From: Capsulimonas corticalis
Lineage (GTDB): Bacteria; Armatimonadota; Armatimonadia; Armatimonadales; Capsulimonadaceae
Direction: 5' to 3'
NCBI RefSeq assembly: GCF_003574315.2
Contig: NZ_AP025739.1
Coordinates: 7,378,001 to 7,442,000 of the forward strand
Length of the DNA: 64,000 bases
Below are positions 52,573-61,735 of the stretch, piece after piece (position 1 is the first letter of the stretch; every line of letters begins with the position of its first letter). The translations under genes were made by a program, and so were the position numbers. Under the pieces are notes generated by a model. It saw only the letters and a program-made list of their open reading frames with translations, made no database searches and had not been told where the DNA came from.

Positions 52573-53412
52573 ATGAGCGCCGTTATCAAACCAACGCTAC
52601 CATCGCTGGACAGTGACTATTCGCTGACACAGGAACAGATCCAGCAATATCAACGGGATGGACACATTCTGCTGCGCGGCGTGCTGTCGCCGGAGGAAGT
52701 CGCCGCGTACCGGGCGGTAATCAATGAGGGAGTGGCGCGGCTCAACTGGGAGACTCGGGCGCTGGACAAGCGGGACACCTACGGCAAGGCGTTTCTCCAG
52801 ATCGGCAATCTCTCGGAGCGCGCCGGGGAAGACGCCGCGCGATTTACGCTGGCGCGGCGTTTCGCGAAGATCGCGGCGGACCTGATGGACGCAGGCGGCG
52901 TGCGGCTCTATCACGATCAGGCGCTGTATAAAGAAGTCGGCGGGGGGCATACGCCCTGGCACCAGGACCACCACTACTGGCCGCTGGACACCGATCAGAC
53001 GATCACGATGTGGATGCCGCTTGTGGACGCCAGCACGGCGATGGGAACGATGCGCTTTGCGTCGGGGTCGCATCGGGAAGGTTATCTGGGAGATCTTCCG
53101 ATTTCGGATCAATCCGAGGAGACGTTCCGGAAATTTGTCGTCGAACGAGGGTATCCCGTTGTGGAATCGGGGGAGATGGCGGCAGGCGACGCCACGTTCC
53201 ACTCAGGCTGGACACTGCACGGGGCTCCCGGGAATCTGACCGGCCCGACGCGCGAGGTGATGACGGTGATTTACTTCGCCGATGGGGCGAGCGTCAGCGC
53301 GCCGGTGAACGACGCGCAGGAAAACGATCGTCATACGGCGCTTGGCGGTCTGGCCCCAGGCGAACTCGCCGCAAGCGCGTCCAACCCGCTGCTTTACACG
53401 CGAGGGGAATAG
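52573..53412 (+). CDS. Phytanoyl-CoA dioxygenase family (Fe(II)/2-oxoglutarate) enzyme
   Basis: 279 residues from the ATG at 52573, with AAGGAG nine bases upstream. The iron site is visible: HQDHHYWPL (H-x-D) and HSGWTLHGAPGN (distal His), with a later Arg for 2-oxoglutarate in GPTREVMTVIYF. These enzymes hydroxylate small molecules. The divergent AraC regulator with a cupin sensor is a common partner for sugar or small-molecule use. The natural substrate is not known. Confidence 0.9.
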   Translation: MSAVIKPTLPSLDSDYSLTQEQIQQYQRDGHILLRGVLSPEEVAAYRAVINEGVARLNWETRALDKRDTYGKAFLQIGNLSERAGEDAARFTLARRFAKIAADLMDAGGVRLYHDQALYKEVGGGHTPWHQDHHYWPLDTDQTITMWMPLVDASTAMGTMRFASGSHREGYLGDLPISDQSEETFRKFVVERGYPVVESGEMAAGDATFHSGWTLHGAPGNLTGPTREVMTVIYFADGASVSAPVNDAQENDRHTALGGLAPGELAASASNPLLYTRGE

Positions 53413-53438
53413 CGCGCTTCGCCAAGCCCGGGCGGCGT

Positions 53439-54089
53439 TTACTGCATCGCGGGATGACGCCGCTCTGGCTCGGGTATGTAGCGGGATGGGCCGATCACGA
53501 TCGTCGTCGCCGAAGGGCTCTTGTCCGATGAAGACAGCGGAACGTGGCGCTGACGGTGCGCCCACTGCCGGCCCGCGCCGGCGGGATCGGTGCGGACAAA
53601 ATCCGTCGTCGCCAGGAATTCCGGAGCGGCGTTCGGATGCAGCGTGTAAACGCCCTGAAGCGCCACCGGCAGGATGGAATAGGCGCGGTCCAATTGAGTC
53701 AGGACCGTGTGGGAAAGGTCGGCGTCCGCATCTCCTGCGCCGACGCTCACCTGACCGTCCAGCAGGCTCCAGATCTCCGAACCGCGCCCGTCGATCACAC
53801 GAATGTTGCGGGCGTCGTTCGACGGGAACGAATACGCGATCGTGGGATCGGCGTTCTTCGGGGCGCTGAACTCCACCGATCCGCCGGACGACGCGTCCGT
53901 GATAATCGTCAAATGCACGGACGTATTTTTCGGATGCCGAATCGTCAGGCGCATCGGCTCCGCAGCCGACGGCCCCGACAGCATCATATCGCTATTTGTA
54001 TTGGAAACATCGGCCAGAGCCGGTCCCGCCGCCAGAACAACCGGCAGACACAAGACGCTAAAAAAGCGCGCAATCACTTGGGAACGCAT
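53439..54089 (-). CDS. Secreted protein of unknown function
   Basis: 216 residues. A signal peptide (about 1-26, ending ALA) leads into a beta-rich domain; there are no Cys pairs or membrane segments after it. The tail is Pro/Arg-rich (SRYIPEPERRHPAMQ). I recognise no family. It is convergent with the PhyH-type gene (26-bp gap). The next gene upstream on this strand also encodes a small secreted beta protein. Confidence 0.7.
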   Translation of the reverse strand: MRSQVIARFFSVLCLPVVLAAGPALADVSNTNSDMMLSGPSAAEPMRLTIRHPKNTSVHLTIITDASSGGSVEFSAPKNADPTIAYSFPSNDARNIRVIDGRGSEIWSLLDGQVSVGAGDADADLSHTVLTQLDRAYSILPVALQGVYTLHPNAAPEFLATTDFVRTDPAGAGRQWAHRQRHVPLSSSDKSPSATTIVIGPSRYIPEPERRHPAMQ

Positions 54090-54189
54090 AGTACTTTCTC
54101 CCTACTATTGCTTATTCCCGATTGCGCGCCATTGTAATCAGTGTTATTTTTCGGTGTTGTTGACAGGCAAAATTCGCGCAGAATATGAT

Positions 54190-54852
54190 TTACGACTTCC
54201 CAACGACCCAGAACTGCGTGGTCGCGGTGACGGCGTAGCGAGCCGGCGTCTGCACGACCATGCCGTTTTCGGCGGGCGAGCGCGTCGGAATTCCCATGTT
54301 ATCCGGGTCCTGCACGGGGTTGACGAGAATGCCGCCGCGGATCGCGGGACGAGTTTGCGTGGTCAGCCGCGCCGTGAGAATATACTTCCCAGGAGGCGCT
54401 GGCTTGCCGCCGATCTGGCCGTTCCACTCCCCTTTGAAGGTTGTGCTCTCACCCGCCTTCAGCACCAGCTTGTCGGTGGACTGCGTGAAGGACAGTCCGC
54501 GCGACCATTCCCAGATAGGCTGGCCTTTGGCGTCACGCAGCTCGAAGTCGTACTTCTGACCGTTGTTAAAATCGTACTCCACGGGGCTGCCCGTGTGGTT
54601 GGCGATGGTGAAGACGATGGGAACGGCCGCGCCGGACGCGAAGCGCAGCTTCGGCGTGGCGACCGTCGCCGTATCGCCGATGGTCGTGGCCTTCAGCGTG
54701 GCGCCGGGAAGCGGAAGCACGGCGCCCGCGCCGCCTTCAGGGCCGACACCCGTAGTCGCACCCGCCCCAGCCGTCGGGGCGCCGTCCGCGTAAACCTGTA
54801 TGGGAGCCAGCGCGATCAGCGCCAGCGGTAGTGTGTAAATTGGTAACTTCAT
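54190..54852 (-). CDS. Secreted BsuPI-domain protein
   Basis: 220 residues from the ATG at 54852, with GGAGGGT upstream. A signal peptide (about 1-22) and an Ala/Gly/Pro linker are followed by a domain with IVFTIANHTGSPVEYDFNNGQKYDFELRD and WEWSRGLSFTQ, typical of the intracellular proteinase inhibitor BsuPI. In exported form it more likely serves as a binding Ig-like module. MazG lies 38 bp upstream on the same strand. Confidence 0.85.
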   Translation of the reverse strand: MKLPIYTLPLALIALAPIQVYADGAPTAGAGATTGVGPEGGAGAVLPLPGATLKATTIGDTATVATPKLRFASGAAVPIVFTIANHTGSPVEYDFNNGQKYDFELRDAKGQPIWEWSRGLSFTQSTDKLVLKAGESTTFKGEWNGQIGGKPAPPGKYILTARLTTQTRPAIRGGILVNPVQDPDNMGIPTRSPAENGMVVQTPARYAVTATTQFWVVGKS

Positions 54853-54890
54853 CGAACGACCCTCCGAGTCTTTGATGGCTCTCCGATGAT

Positions 54891-56048
54891 TTATTGTTCC
54901 CTCTTTGCCTGCGCCCAAACCGCTTCCATCTCCTCCAGCGTCAGATCTTTCAAAGTACGGCCCGTCGCCTCGGCGTGACGCTCGATATACCGAAACCGGT
55001 TCGCGAAGCGCAGGGTCATCGCGCGCAGCGATTCCTCGGGATCGACCTTCAATTGACGCCCGACGTTGACGAGGGTAAAGAGCAGGTCGCCCAGCTCCTC
55101 GCCCGCGCGCGCCGTGTCGCCGGCGGCGATCTCCGCGCGCATCTCCGCGATCTCCTCATCCACCTTGTCCAGGACTTCCATCACGGTCGGCCACTCAAAG
55201 CCGACTTTGACGACTCGCTTGGAGACTTCGAGGGCGCGCATCAGCGCGGGCAGGTCCATCGGGATCCCGTCGAGGATCGATTTCCGGTCCTCATTGCCCT
55301 TTTCCTTGCGCTTGATCGCCTCCCAGTTAGTGAGGACTTCCTCGGAGTTCTCAACGGAAACGGAGCCGAAGACATGGGGGTGACGCCGAACCAGCTTTTC
55401 GACGATGTTTTGCGTGACATCGTCCACGGAGAACTCGCCCAGCTCACTCGCCATCTGCGCGTGGAACACGACTTGCAGCAGCAGATCGCCAAGCTCCTCG
55501 CTCAGCTTGTCCGGGACGCCCGAATCGATCGCCTCCGCGACTTCATACGCTTCTTCGATGACATGGCGGCGGATGGTGCGCGAGGTCTGTTCGAGATCCC
55601 AGGGACAGCCGCCCTCGGGATTGCGCAGGCGCGACATCAGGGCGACCAGGGCGTCGAAACCGTAGCGCGCGTCATCCTCAGCGCGGCGCGCCAAGCGGAT
55701 CACGCGCACGTCGATCCCTTCGCCGCGAGCGAGCGTCCAGAGGAGCAGGGAAGCGTTCTCGTCCAGCAGGGGGTCGCCGGGGACGGCGTAAACGGCGCCG
55801 CCCGCGCGCGCCGCTTCGAGAATGGGGTGAACGATGGCGAGCGCCGGCTCGCCCGTCGCGCCGGCCGGAACGGAATCAAAGGCGGCGTCGAATACGACGC
55901 CGCCTTCGGGAGATTCCAGCCAGCCGATCAGCGGCAGAGCGCGCGAGCGCGCGAAGCGACGGGCGCCGGCCTGGCGCAGGGCGTCGAGCGCCCCAAGCGT
56001 CAGGCCGTCCCGCAGGCCGTTTCCCAGGCCGATGATCGTCAGCGTCAA
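54891..56048 (-). CDS. mazG: MazG nucleoside triphosphate pyrophosphohydrolase with methylase-like N-terminus
   Basis: 385 residues, starting at TTG that overlaps the stop of the foldase gene by four bases. Residues about 1-125 resemble a tetrapyrrole-methylase domain, as in Bacillus YabN. Two MazG modules follow: GGCPWDLEQTSRTIRRHVIEE with EELGDLLLQVVFHAQM, and a second with EELGDLLFTLVNVGRQL. The EExxE and ExxD metal motifs are present. It cleaves NTPs, likely damaged or unusual ones, to NMP and PPi. The same pairing with a PrsA-like foldase is known from the yabN region of Firmicutes only loosely. Confidence 0.92.
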   Translation of the reverse strand: MTLTIIGLGNGLRDGLTLGALDALRQAGARRFARSRALPLIGWLESPEGGVVFDAAFDSVPAGATGEPALAIVHPILEAARAGGAVYAVPGDPLLDENASLLLWTLARGEGIDVRVIRLARRAEDDARYGFDALVALMSRLRNPEGGCPWDLEQTSRTIRRHVIEEAYEVAEAIDSGVPDKLSEELGDLLLQVVFHAQMASELGEFSVDDVTQNIVEKLVRRHPHVFGSVSVENSEEVLTNWEAIKRKEKGNEDRKSILDGIPMDLPALMRALEVSKRVVKVGFEWPTVMEVLDKVDEEIAEMRAEIAAGDTARAGEELGDLLFTLVNVGRQLKVDPEESLRAMTLRFANRFRYIERHAEATGRTLKDLTLEEMEAVWAQAKREQ

Positions 56049-57202
56049 TGGGCCGCCTTCGGCGCCGTCGGCGGCGGCGACAGTCGCATCTGCGGCGCGC
56101 CGGGGCGCGGTCCGGACGGAGCGCCGGGCTGCGGGCCGCCCATTTGCGGGGCCATCGGCGGCGGCGGGTTCTTGATCTCGTTCACCAGATCGTTGTACTG
56201 CTTCTCGGGAATCTCGATGTTCGCCTTCGTCTGGAAGTCACGCAGCTTCTGCTGAATGTCCTGGAAGCCTGTCTGACTCTGCTGCGCCTTCTGGCTGAGC
56301 AGCAGGAACTGGATCATGTTCTTGACTTGATCCTGCGGCAGCACTTCGACGGCCTTCTTGTCGACGACCTTCACGAGCCACCAGGCGCCCTGGAAGGCGA
56401 ACGGCTTGGGAACATCGCCGGCCTTGGCGTCCTTGATGCCGTCGACCAGCGGCTTGACGCCGGGGTTCGACACATCGTCCAGGTCCACCCACTGGGGCAG
56501 GTCGCCGTCGGACGGCTGGTTGATGATGGACTTCGAGACGTAATCCTCGAAGGGCTTGCCCTTCTGGATGTCGCTGTAGGCCGCGTTGGCGTCGGCCGCG
56601 CTCGCGAAGGCGATGCGCTTGATGTGGGCGCGGTTCGGCTTCGTGAACTGGTCTTTCTTATGCAGATCGTAATACGCCTTGATCTCGGCGTCCGTGACGG
56701 ACTGTCCCTTGGTCAGAAGCTTGATCTGCGCCAGCTGCGGCTGGATCTGGAGGTGCTTGAGGTCGTCCTCCGTCAGACCGGCCGCCGCCAGCGTGTCCGA
56801 GAAGCCGCGCACGAGGACCTTGTCCTGAATCAGCTTGATGTTGTTGAGCTGCGCGTCCACTTCGGCGTCGGTCGGCGCCACGCCTTCCTGCTTCGCAAGC
56901 TGCTCCATCATCAGGTTGTTGATCAGCTGCTGGAGGACGATCCGTCCCGCCGGCGCCTGGCTCATCTGCTGCGGATTGGGCGTGTAGCGCTGCAGCTGGG
57001 TGTAGAAATCCGACTGCGAAATCGCCTCGCCATTGACCTTCGCGACCGCGTCGGTTCCCGTCAGCGGCGCGCCGGCCGTGGCGGTTCCGCTGGCGCCTTC
57101 CGTCTTCCCGCCGCCATTATTGCAGCCGGCGATAAGGACGCCCATAGCGGCCGCGGAAGCGACCAGCGCGGCGCCGCGCCGTTTATTTTGCATCGTGATC
57201 AT
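56045..57202 (-). CDS. PrsA/SurA-like foldase lipoprotein
   Basis: 385 residues. The lipobox VLIAGC marks a lipoprotein (Cys at about 27). Residues about 50-190 are the SurA_N-like helical chaperone part (VAKVNGEAISQSDFYTQL), and about 190-310 a parvulin-like region. That region is poorly conserved and may lack peptidyl-prolyl isomerase activity. The last ~40 residues are Pro/Gly/Met-rich. It should help fold exported proteins outside the membrane. Confidence 0.87.
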   Translation of the reverse strand: MITMQNKRRGAALVASAAAMGVLIAGCNNGGGKTEGASGTATAGAPLTGTDAVAKVNGEAISQSDFYTQLQRYTPNPQQMSQAPAGRIVLQQLINNLMMEQLAKQEGVAPTDAEVDAQLNNIKLIQDKVLVRGFSDTLAAAGLTEDDLKHLQIQPQLAQIKLLTKGQSVTDAEIKAYYDLHKKDQFTKPNRAHIKRIAFASAADANAAYSDIQKGKPFEDYVSKSIINQPSDGDLPQWVDLDDVSNPGVKPLVDGIKDAKAGDVPKPFAFQGAWWLVKVVDKKAVEVLPQDQVKNMIQFLLLSQKAQQSQTGFQDIQQKLRDFQTKANIEIPEKQYNDLVNEIKNPPPPMAPQMGGPQPGAPSGPRPGAPQMRLSPPPTAPKAAH

Positions 57203-57321
57203 AAAGATCGACTATCTCCTTTAGATGAGGTACCAAAAACTCCGACAGTTTTACAGACTTACAAAACATATGTTACGCCCGCCATGCCCGGCGATTGAAA
57301 TCGCTGCTAGAATTGCACGAT

Positions 57322-57431
57322 GTCCACCTCCGTGGACTCCAGAATGCCATCGAAAACGAGTCCTAATTTGGAGTGCCCGGAGGGTGGGCGCCCTCTGGGC
57401 ATCGTGAACTTCTAGGCGCGACTTCAGTCGC
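57322..57431. other. Intergenic run of three hairpins
   Basis: Three small stems in a row: 57322-57327 with 57332-57337, 57375-57384 with 57391-57400 (one wobble), and 57418-57423 with 57426-57431. They lie between the foldase gene start and the unknown gene end. No coding sign is seen. It could be a decayed repeat or a small structured RNA. Confidence 0.4.
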
Positions 57432-57457
57432 CAGCCACGCAGGCTGCGTAACATCAG

Positions 57458-58411
57458 TTACAAAACATTGCGAGCGCGCAGGCCGAGAATTAACTCGACT
57501 TCGCCGCGCCCCATCCCTGTGCGCCGAGCGATTTCCGTGGAGCTTGTCACGCCCGAAGCCAGCATCGCGTAGATGGCGGCGTATCGATCGTCTTCCTCCG
57601 GCTCCGGCTTCTCGGGCTCAGAAGCCGATGGCTCTGGAGCCGACGCAGCCGGCGGCGCCTTGACCGCCGTATCCGCCGCGTTCAGCGAGACCGACAGGGG
57701 CGTATTCGGCTCGATCCGCAGGGCCCGCAGTCCGATCAAAAGCTCAACTTCTCCGCGCGGCAGTCCCGTGCGACGCGCGATCTCAATCGCGTCCGTCAAA
57801 CCGATCGCCAGCTGCGCGCGCACCAGCGCCGCCCGGCGCTCCGATTCCAAGATCTGCTGGTGGAGCGGAGACGGCGGCTCGGACGGCGTTTCCGGCTCCG
57901 GCGCGCTCGCGGCCTTCGTGTCCGTGGACGCCGCCTCCACGGGCGCATCCGTTACGGCGACGGTCTCCACCAACGGCTCAATGACAGCGGCGGCCGCGAC
58001 GGGAGCGGGCGTCGGCGCGGGTTCCTCCACAATCTCTGGCGCCGCTGACGCCTGCGCGGCGGGATCCGCGACGGGAGTTACCGCCACCGGCTGCGCGGCG
58101 GGAATTTCCATGATGGGCGGCGCGGCGAGAACTTCCGCGACGGGATGCTCGGCGGGAACCGCCCCGTCTGAAGCCGTCAGCGGCGATTGCAGGGAGCGCG
58201 CTTCGGCGATCAGCGCGGACAGGCGCTTTTCCTCATTTGTGACGCGCTCTTCCAGCGCGGTCGTCAGCGCCTCCACGGTCTCGCGCAGCCGATCCACTTC
58301 GGCGGACGATGAGGCGCGCAGCCGCGAAGCGCGCGCCGTCAGGTCACGCCGAGCCAGCCACCACAGGATGGCCGTGAAGCCCAGCACCAGATACTGTGCA
58401 ATATCAATCAT
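57458..58411 (-). CDS. Membrane-anchored coiled-coil protein with two DUF2802/DUF6115-like modules
   Basis: 317 residues. One N-terminal membrane helix (about 4-20) is followed by a coiled coil (about 25-75) and an Ala/Pro/Glu-rich linker (about 80-185). Two helix-turn-helix-like modules end it: IEIARRTGLPRGEVELLIGLRA and TEIARRTGMGRGEVELILGLRA. This motif is seen in DUF2802 and DUF6115 proteins. Despite the HTH look, membrane anchoring argues against a normal regulator. It is the last gene of a run of three unknown genes. Confidence 0.78.
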   Translation of the reverse strand: MIDIAQYLVLGFTAILWWLARRDLTARASRLRASSSAEVDRLRETVEALTTALEERVTNEEKRLSALIAEARSLQSPLTASDGAVPAEHPVAEVLAAPPIMEIPAAQPVAVTPVADPAAQASAAPEIVEEPAPTPAPVAAAAVIEPLVETVAVTDAPVEAASTDTKAASAPEPETPSEPPSPLHQQILESERRAALVRAQLAIGLTDAIEIARRTGLPRGEVELLIGLRALRIEPNTPLSVSLNAADTAVKAPPAASAPEPSASEPEKPEPEEDDRYAAIYAMLASGVTSSTEIARRTGMGRGEVELILGLRARNVL

Positions 58412-58426
58412 TACGCTTCGATCGCC

Positions 58427-59350
58427 TTACAGAACCGTCTGTATCGTCTTGCCGCTTTCGCGGTCGCGTCCCACGAGCAAAGTCAGCATTTTCGGGGGCG
58501 CGCCGGCGACGATCGCGTCCGGTTTCAGCCAAATTCGCAGCTCGTTGCCATCCGGCTCCAGCGCCAGTCGGCTCACGGCGGCCACGGGGACGGACGGAAA
58601 CATTCCCACCACCAGCACCCGGTCCGGCGTCGTTTTCCCCGTTACCGCCAGCCGCGCCCGCTCCTCGGGATGCGCGGCGGGAGTGGAACGGTCCACGGCG
58701 ATGCTGCGGCGAACCAAGGGAATACGGCTGATGACGCCCATTCCGTTCCGAATGACCATCCGCCGGGGCCTGGGCAGTCCGTCCGGGCCTCCCCCCAGCC
58801 TCGGGATCTTCGGCGCGCGCGCGAACTTCGGCAAAACCGTCGCGAGCCGCCCCACCTTCGGGGCGCTCATCGCGGAAAACTTCAGCGCGCGGCAGGCGCC
58901 GCCGGCCAGCGCTGTCCGCGCATCATGAATATCGATCGCGCCGGCTTCCCATTTCCCCGGAGCCGGCGAATAGATCTGGGCGGCGGACGGCGCGACCGGG
59001 GTCTCATGCACCAAACAATCGCCGTCGCCCAGAGCCGCGTCGCCGCTGACAATCGTGATCACGGCGGCCAAATCCACGCCCTCGCCGCCCGGGGGAGCGT
59101 CCGGCGCGAGGTGGGTAAGAACGCGGGCCTCGGGACGGCATTCCCATTCCCGCAAGCCCTGCCCGGGTTCGGGGCCGGTCAGCAGATCGTCGTCCGGCAC
59201 GGCGGGCAGGGAGAGCATGGAGCCCGACGGCAGGGCGCGCACTTCGGTGCGCGTCACCCATTTGCCCAGAGCGCGGCGCACGGCCTCCCAGGCCTGGGCG
59301 GCGACCGCCGCCCCTACCCTGCTGTCGGAGTCTCCGGCGCTTCTTCCCAT
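58427..59350 (-). CDS. Unknown protein
   Basis: 307 residues, no signal peptide or membrane helix. Basic middle part (PKVGRLATVLPKFARAPKIP) and a beta-rich C-terminus (GNELRIWLKPDAIVAGAPPKMLTLLVG). I recognise no family. Its first 37 bases overlap the end of the upstream gene in another frame; the frame choice rests on its length, composition and spacing to its neighbours. It ends 15 bp before the next gene on the strand. Confidence 0.62.
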   Translation of the reverse strand: MGRSAGDSDSRVGAAVAAQAWEAVRRALGKWVTRTEVRALPSGSMLSLPAVPDDDLLTGPEPGQGLREWECRPEARVLTHLAPDAPPGGEGVDLAAVITIVSGDAALGDGDCLVHETPVAPSAAQIYSPAPGKWEAGAIDIHDARTALAGGACRALKFSAMSAPKVGRLATVLPKFARAPKIPRLGGGPDGLPRPRRMVIRNGMGVISRIPLVRRSIAVDRSTPAAHPEERARLAVTGKTTPDRVLVVGMFPSVPVAAVSRLALEPDGNELRIWLKPDAIVAGAPPKMLTLLVGRDRESGKTIQTVL

Positions 59351-59895
59351 AACATCTTTACCGCCGTTTCCACACGCGTCTGCGGCTCCAGAAGGTCCAT
59401 CGTCCGGCCGCAGTCCGTCAAGATCCGGGCGATCTCCGATTTGCGCGTCACGTCCGACGCAACGGCGCCCGTGACTTGATAGCGAATGCGCATCGGCGCG
59501 CCGCTTTCCGTCAGCTGCAAGGAAAACTCGCCGTCAGGGCCATCCTGCAATGCGCCGTATTCTTTCAGCGGAGTTCCGCGCCCCGGGGAGATCCAGGCGA
59601 TCTTCTGCTTAGAGCCGTCCATGGACGACAGCAGGTTCGCGTCAAACACCAGGATCAGCTCGGGCTTCTGCTCCAGGCGGCTGACGAGGTTGCCGGCGAT
59701 CACATCCGCCTGGATATACTTCTCCAGGACATCGCCGTAGAGGACCCGCTGCAGCTTCGTCGCGCGCACCGGCTCCGTGTAGCGAAATTCGAGCGGAAGC
59801 CCATACGCATCCGTCACCATCGCGCCTCCCATGAAGACGCTCTCAGCCACGGGAAGAGCCAGCACATACCCGATCGTCAGTTTCGCGGCCGCCAT
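59314..59895 (-). CDS. Unknown cytoplasmic protein
   Basis: About 193 residues from the ATG at 59895; a GTG at 59910 is also possible. It begins MAAAKLTIGYVLALPVAESVFMGGAMVTDAYG in parts, then EPVRATKLQRVLYGDVLEKYI, with mixed alpha/beta character. There is no signal peptide in the strict sense and no known motif. The first of three same-strand genes that probably form one operon with the two genes after it. Confidence 0.68.
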   Translation of the reverse strand: MAAAKLTIGYVLALPVAESVFMGGAMVTDAYGLPLEFRYTEPVRATKLQRVLYGDVLEKYIQADVIAGNLVSRLEQKPELILVFDANLLSSMDGSKQKIAWISPGRGTPLKEYGALQDGPDGEFSLQLTESGAPMRIRYQVTGAVASDVTRKSEIARILTDCGRTMDLLEPQTRVETAVKMLWEEAPETPTAG

Positions 59896-60001
59896 GAATT
59901 GTTCTACCACCAGGAAAAAGCTTACAGTTCCCCGTCAGTGTAGCAAATTGCGGGGGGAGTGTCAAGTCAAAGTGAGTGTTCAGCCCACTGATTTGAAGTC
60001 A

Positions 60002-60823
60002 TTAGAGGAGACGGGCGACTGCTGCGATCAGCATCGCAGCTGGGATCAGCAGGGTCTGGGCCAGCAGCGTCCCGACGAATCGGCTGCCGACAAGCCATGT
60101 GACGGACTGGCGGAAGGCGCCTTCGGAAAGGCGACCATCGGTCACATCATCCGTCATCATGGATAGCTGCGGGTCGATGAAGATCGCCATGAAGATCATC
60201 GCGACGCCGTTGATTGTTCCAGACAGGTTAGCGGCGGTGCTGCGCAGTTCTGGATGTAAATATCCAGCATAGAGGGCGGAGAAGACGCCGACCGTGGAGA
60301 TCGCGGTCGCCGCCGTATTCAGCACAACGACGCGCACCGGCACGCCCCGGCGCCGTCCCATGCGAATGAGATTGTTCTGCGACGGAATTCTCACAGAACG
60401 GCGCAGGTACACCACTCCCGTGCGCGAGATTCCGCGCAGCAGCAGTTTGGGCATGGAGCGATAAACGCCAAACGCCGTGACCGCATGCCCGATCAGGCGC
60501 TGAAATGTCGGGATCAAGAACGCGCCCGCCAGTGTGGCGGCGCTGGTCGCGAGCAGCAGCCATCGGAAATCTGCGGAAGCGCCCGCGAGCGTATGCGCCG
60601 CCAAGTTATGCTCGATGCGTTTGGCGAGCAGCGGCGCTTGAAGCCCATTGGAAGTACGCGACACTAGCACCAGAATATTGAACAGCGCCAGCGACAGCGC
60701 GATCTTGCCGGTGCGCGTTCCCGCGATCCGCACGGAAAAGGCGAGAGTCGCGATCAAATGCATCACGAATGTCAAACCGATCAAAATCGCGAGACGCCCA
60801 TCCATCAAAATATCCGCTCCCAT
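60002..60823 (-). CDS. amj: Amj-family lipid II flippase
   Basis: 273 residues with about six to seven membrane helices. The stretch VRIAGTRTGKIALSLALFNI followed by LVLVSRTSNGLQAPLLAKRIE is characteristic of Bacillus Amj (YdaH), the alternative to MurJ that flips lipid-linked cell-wall precursor across the membrane. The start may be this ATG (60823) or the one six codons in. It stands alone; murJ is not in the window. Confidence 0.9.
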   Translation of the reverse strand: MGADILMDGRLAILIGLTFVMHLIATLAFSVRIAGTRTGKIALSLALFNILVLVSRTSNGLQAPLLAKRIEHNLAAHTLAGASADFRWLLLATSAATLAGAFLIPTFQRLIGHAVTAFGVYRSMPKLLLRGISRTGVVYLRRSVRIPSQNNLIRMGRRRGVPVRVVVLNTAATAISTVGVFSALYAGYLHPELRSTAANLSGTINGVAMIFMAIFIDPQLSMMTDDVTDGRLSEGAFRQSVTWLVGSRFVGTLLAQTLLIPAAMLIAAVARLL

Positions 60824-60937
60824 ATCCCGGCAATCGTTTCTCCCGCCGCGGCGTCAAAACGTCCCGCGTGTATTCCTCCAAGCACGCCGCGATTCCTGCG
60901 CGGGCAAAACTTATTTGTCGAATGGACCGCCGGGACG

Positions 60938-61735
60938 TTATTTGCTCGCGGGACGCGCGGGAGGTTGATCCTGCGCCTGATAAAGCTGGACGAAGCTGGA
61001 AAGCTCGGAGGGATTGAGGTCGGAAATCGACCAGTAGGTCATGCCCGCCGCATTCCAGTGGATGAGATGATATCCCTGACTTTCCATCGCCTTCGTTTCC
61101 CCCGCCCCATTGCTATCGCCGGCCTTGGCGGGCCAGACAAACAGATTGATCAGATGCTTCTGGCGTCGGTAGATCAGCGCCGCCACGGGCCGGCCATTCA
61201 GATAATCCAGGCGTCCCCCAATCAGCGGAAACCCCTGCGCTCCCAGATCGTCGACGGGCGGCGAGTAGTCCAATTTGCCGCTGAACCAGGGCTTGACGGT
61301 GTGATGGCTTGAGGAAGCGATATCGGCAAGATGGCTGCCCATCAGCGATCGCACATGGCTGGAGACGATCTCCTGCTCCAGCGCGCGGTCATCAGGCAGC
61401 GGGGCTGGCGCGTGGGCGAGCCTCCAGCTCAGCCCCACCGCCACGAGAAGAACCGCCGCCGTGCTCCACCGGCGCCAGGAGCCTAAACGGAACGAGGGGC
61501 GGCGCGGGGCTTCCGCGCGGCGCATGGGCGACAGCACGCGCGCCTCAAGGTTTGCTGGGGGCTGGAAGTAGAGCGCGCTGTCACGCAGACCCTCCCGTAA
61601 AACCTGGAAGTTTTGATAGGCAAGCTCACACGATGCGCAGGTCCGGAGATGCTCCTCCACCTGTAAACTCGTCATCAAATCCAGTTCTCCATCCAGATAG
61701 GGATGGAGCAGCGTCTGCATCGTGTTACAATCCAC
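60938..61735 (-). CDS. Anti-sigma factor with zf-HC2 domain
   Basis: 265 residues from a GTG at 61735, overlapping the end of the sigma gene; an ATG at 61720 is possible. The N-terminal zinc-binding anti-sigma motif is LHPYLDGELDLMTSLQVEEHLRTCASC (read as H-x...-HxxxCxxC). One membrane helix (about 95-115, AAVLLVAVGLSWRLAHA) places the rest outside. The outer part is like MucB/RseB-free sensors: unknown. It should hold the ECF sigma factor encoded before it inactive. Confidence 0.9.
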   Translation of the reverse strand: MDCNTMQTLLHPYLDGELDLMTSLQVEEHLRTCASCELAYQNFQVLREGLRDSALYFQPPANLEARVLSPMRRAEAPRRPSFRLGSWRRWSTAAVLLVAVGLSWRLAHAPAPLPDDRALEQEIVSSHVRSLMGSHLADIASSSHHTVKPWFSGKLDYSPPVDDLGAQGFPLIGGRLDYLNGRPVAALIYRRQKHLINLFVWPAKAGDSNGAGETKAMESQGYHLIHWNAAGMTYWSISDLNPSELSSFVQLYQAQDQPPARPASK

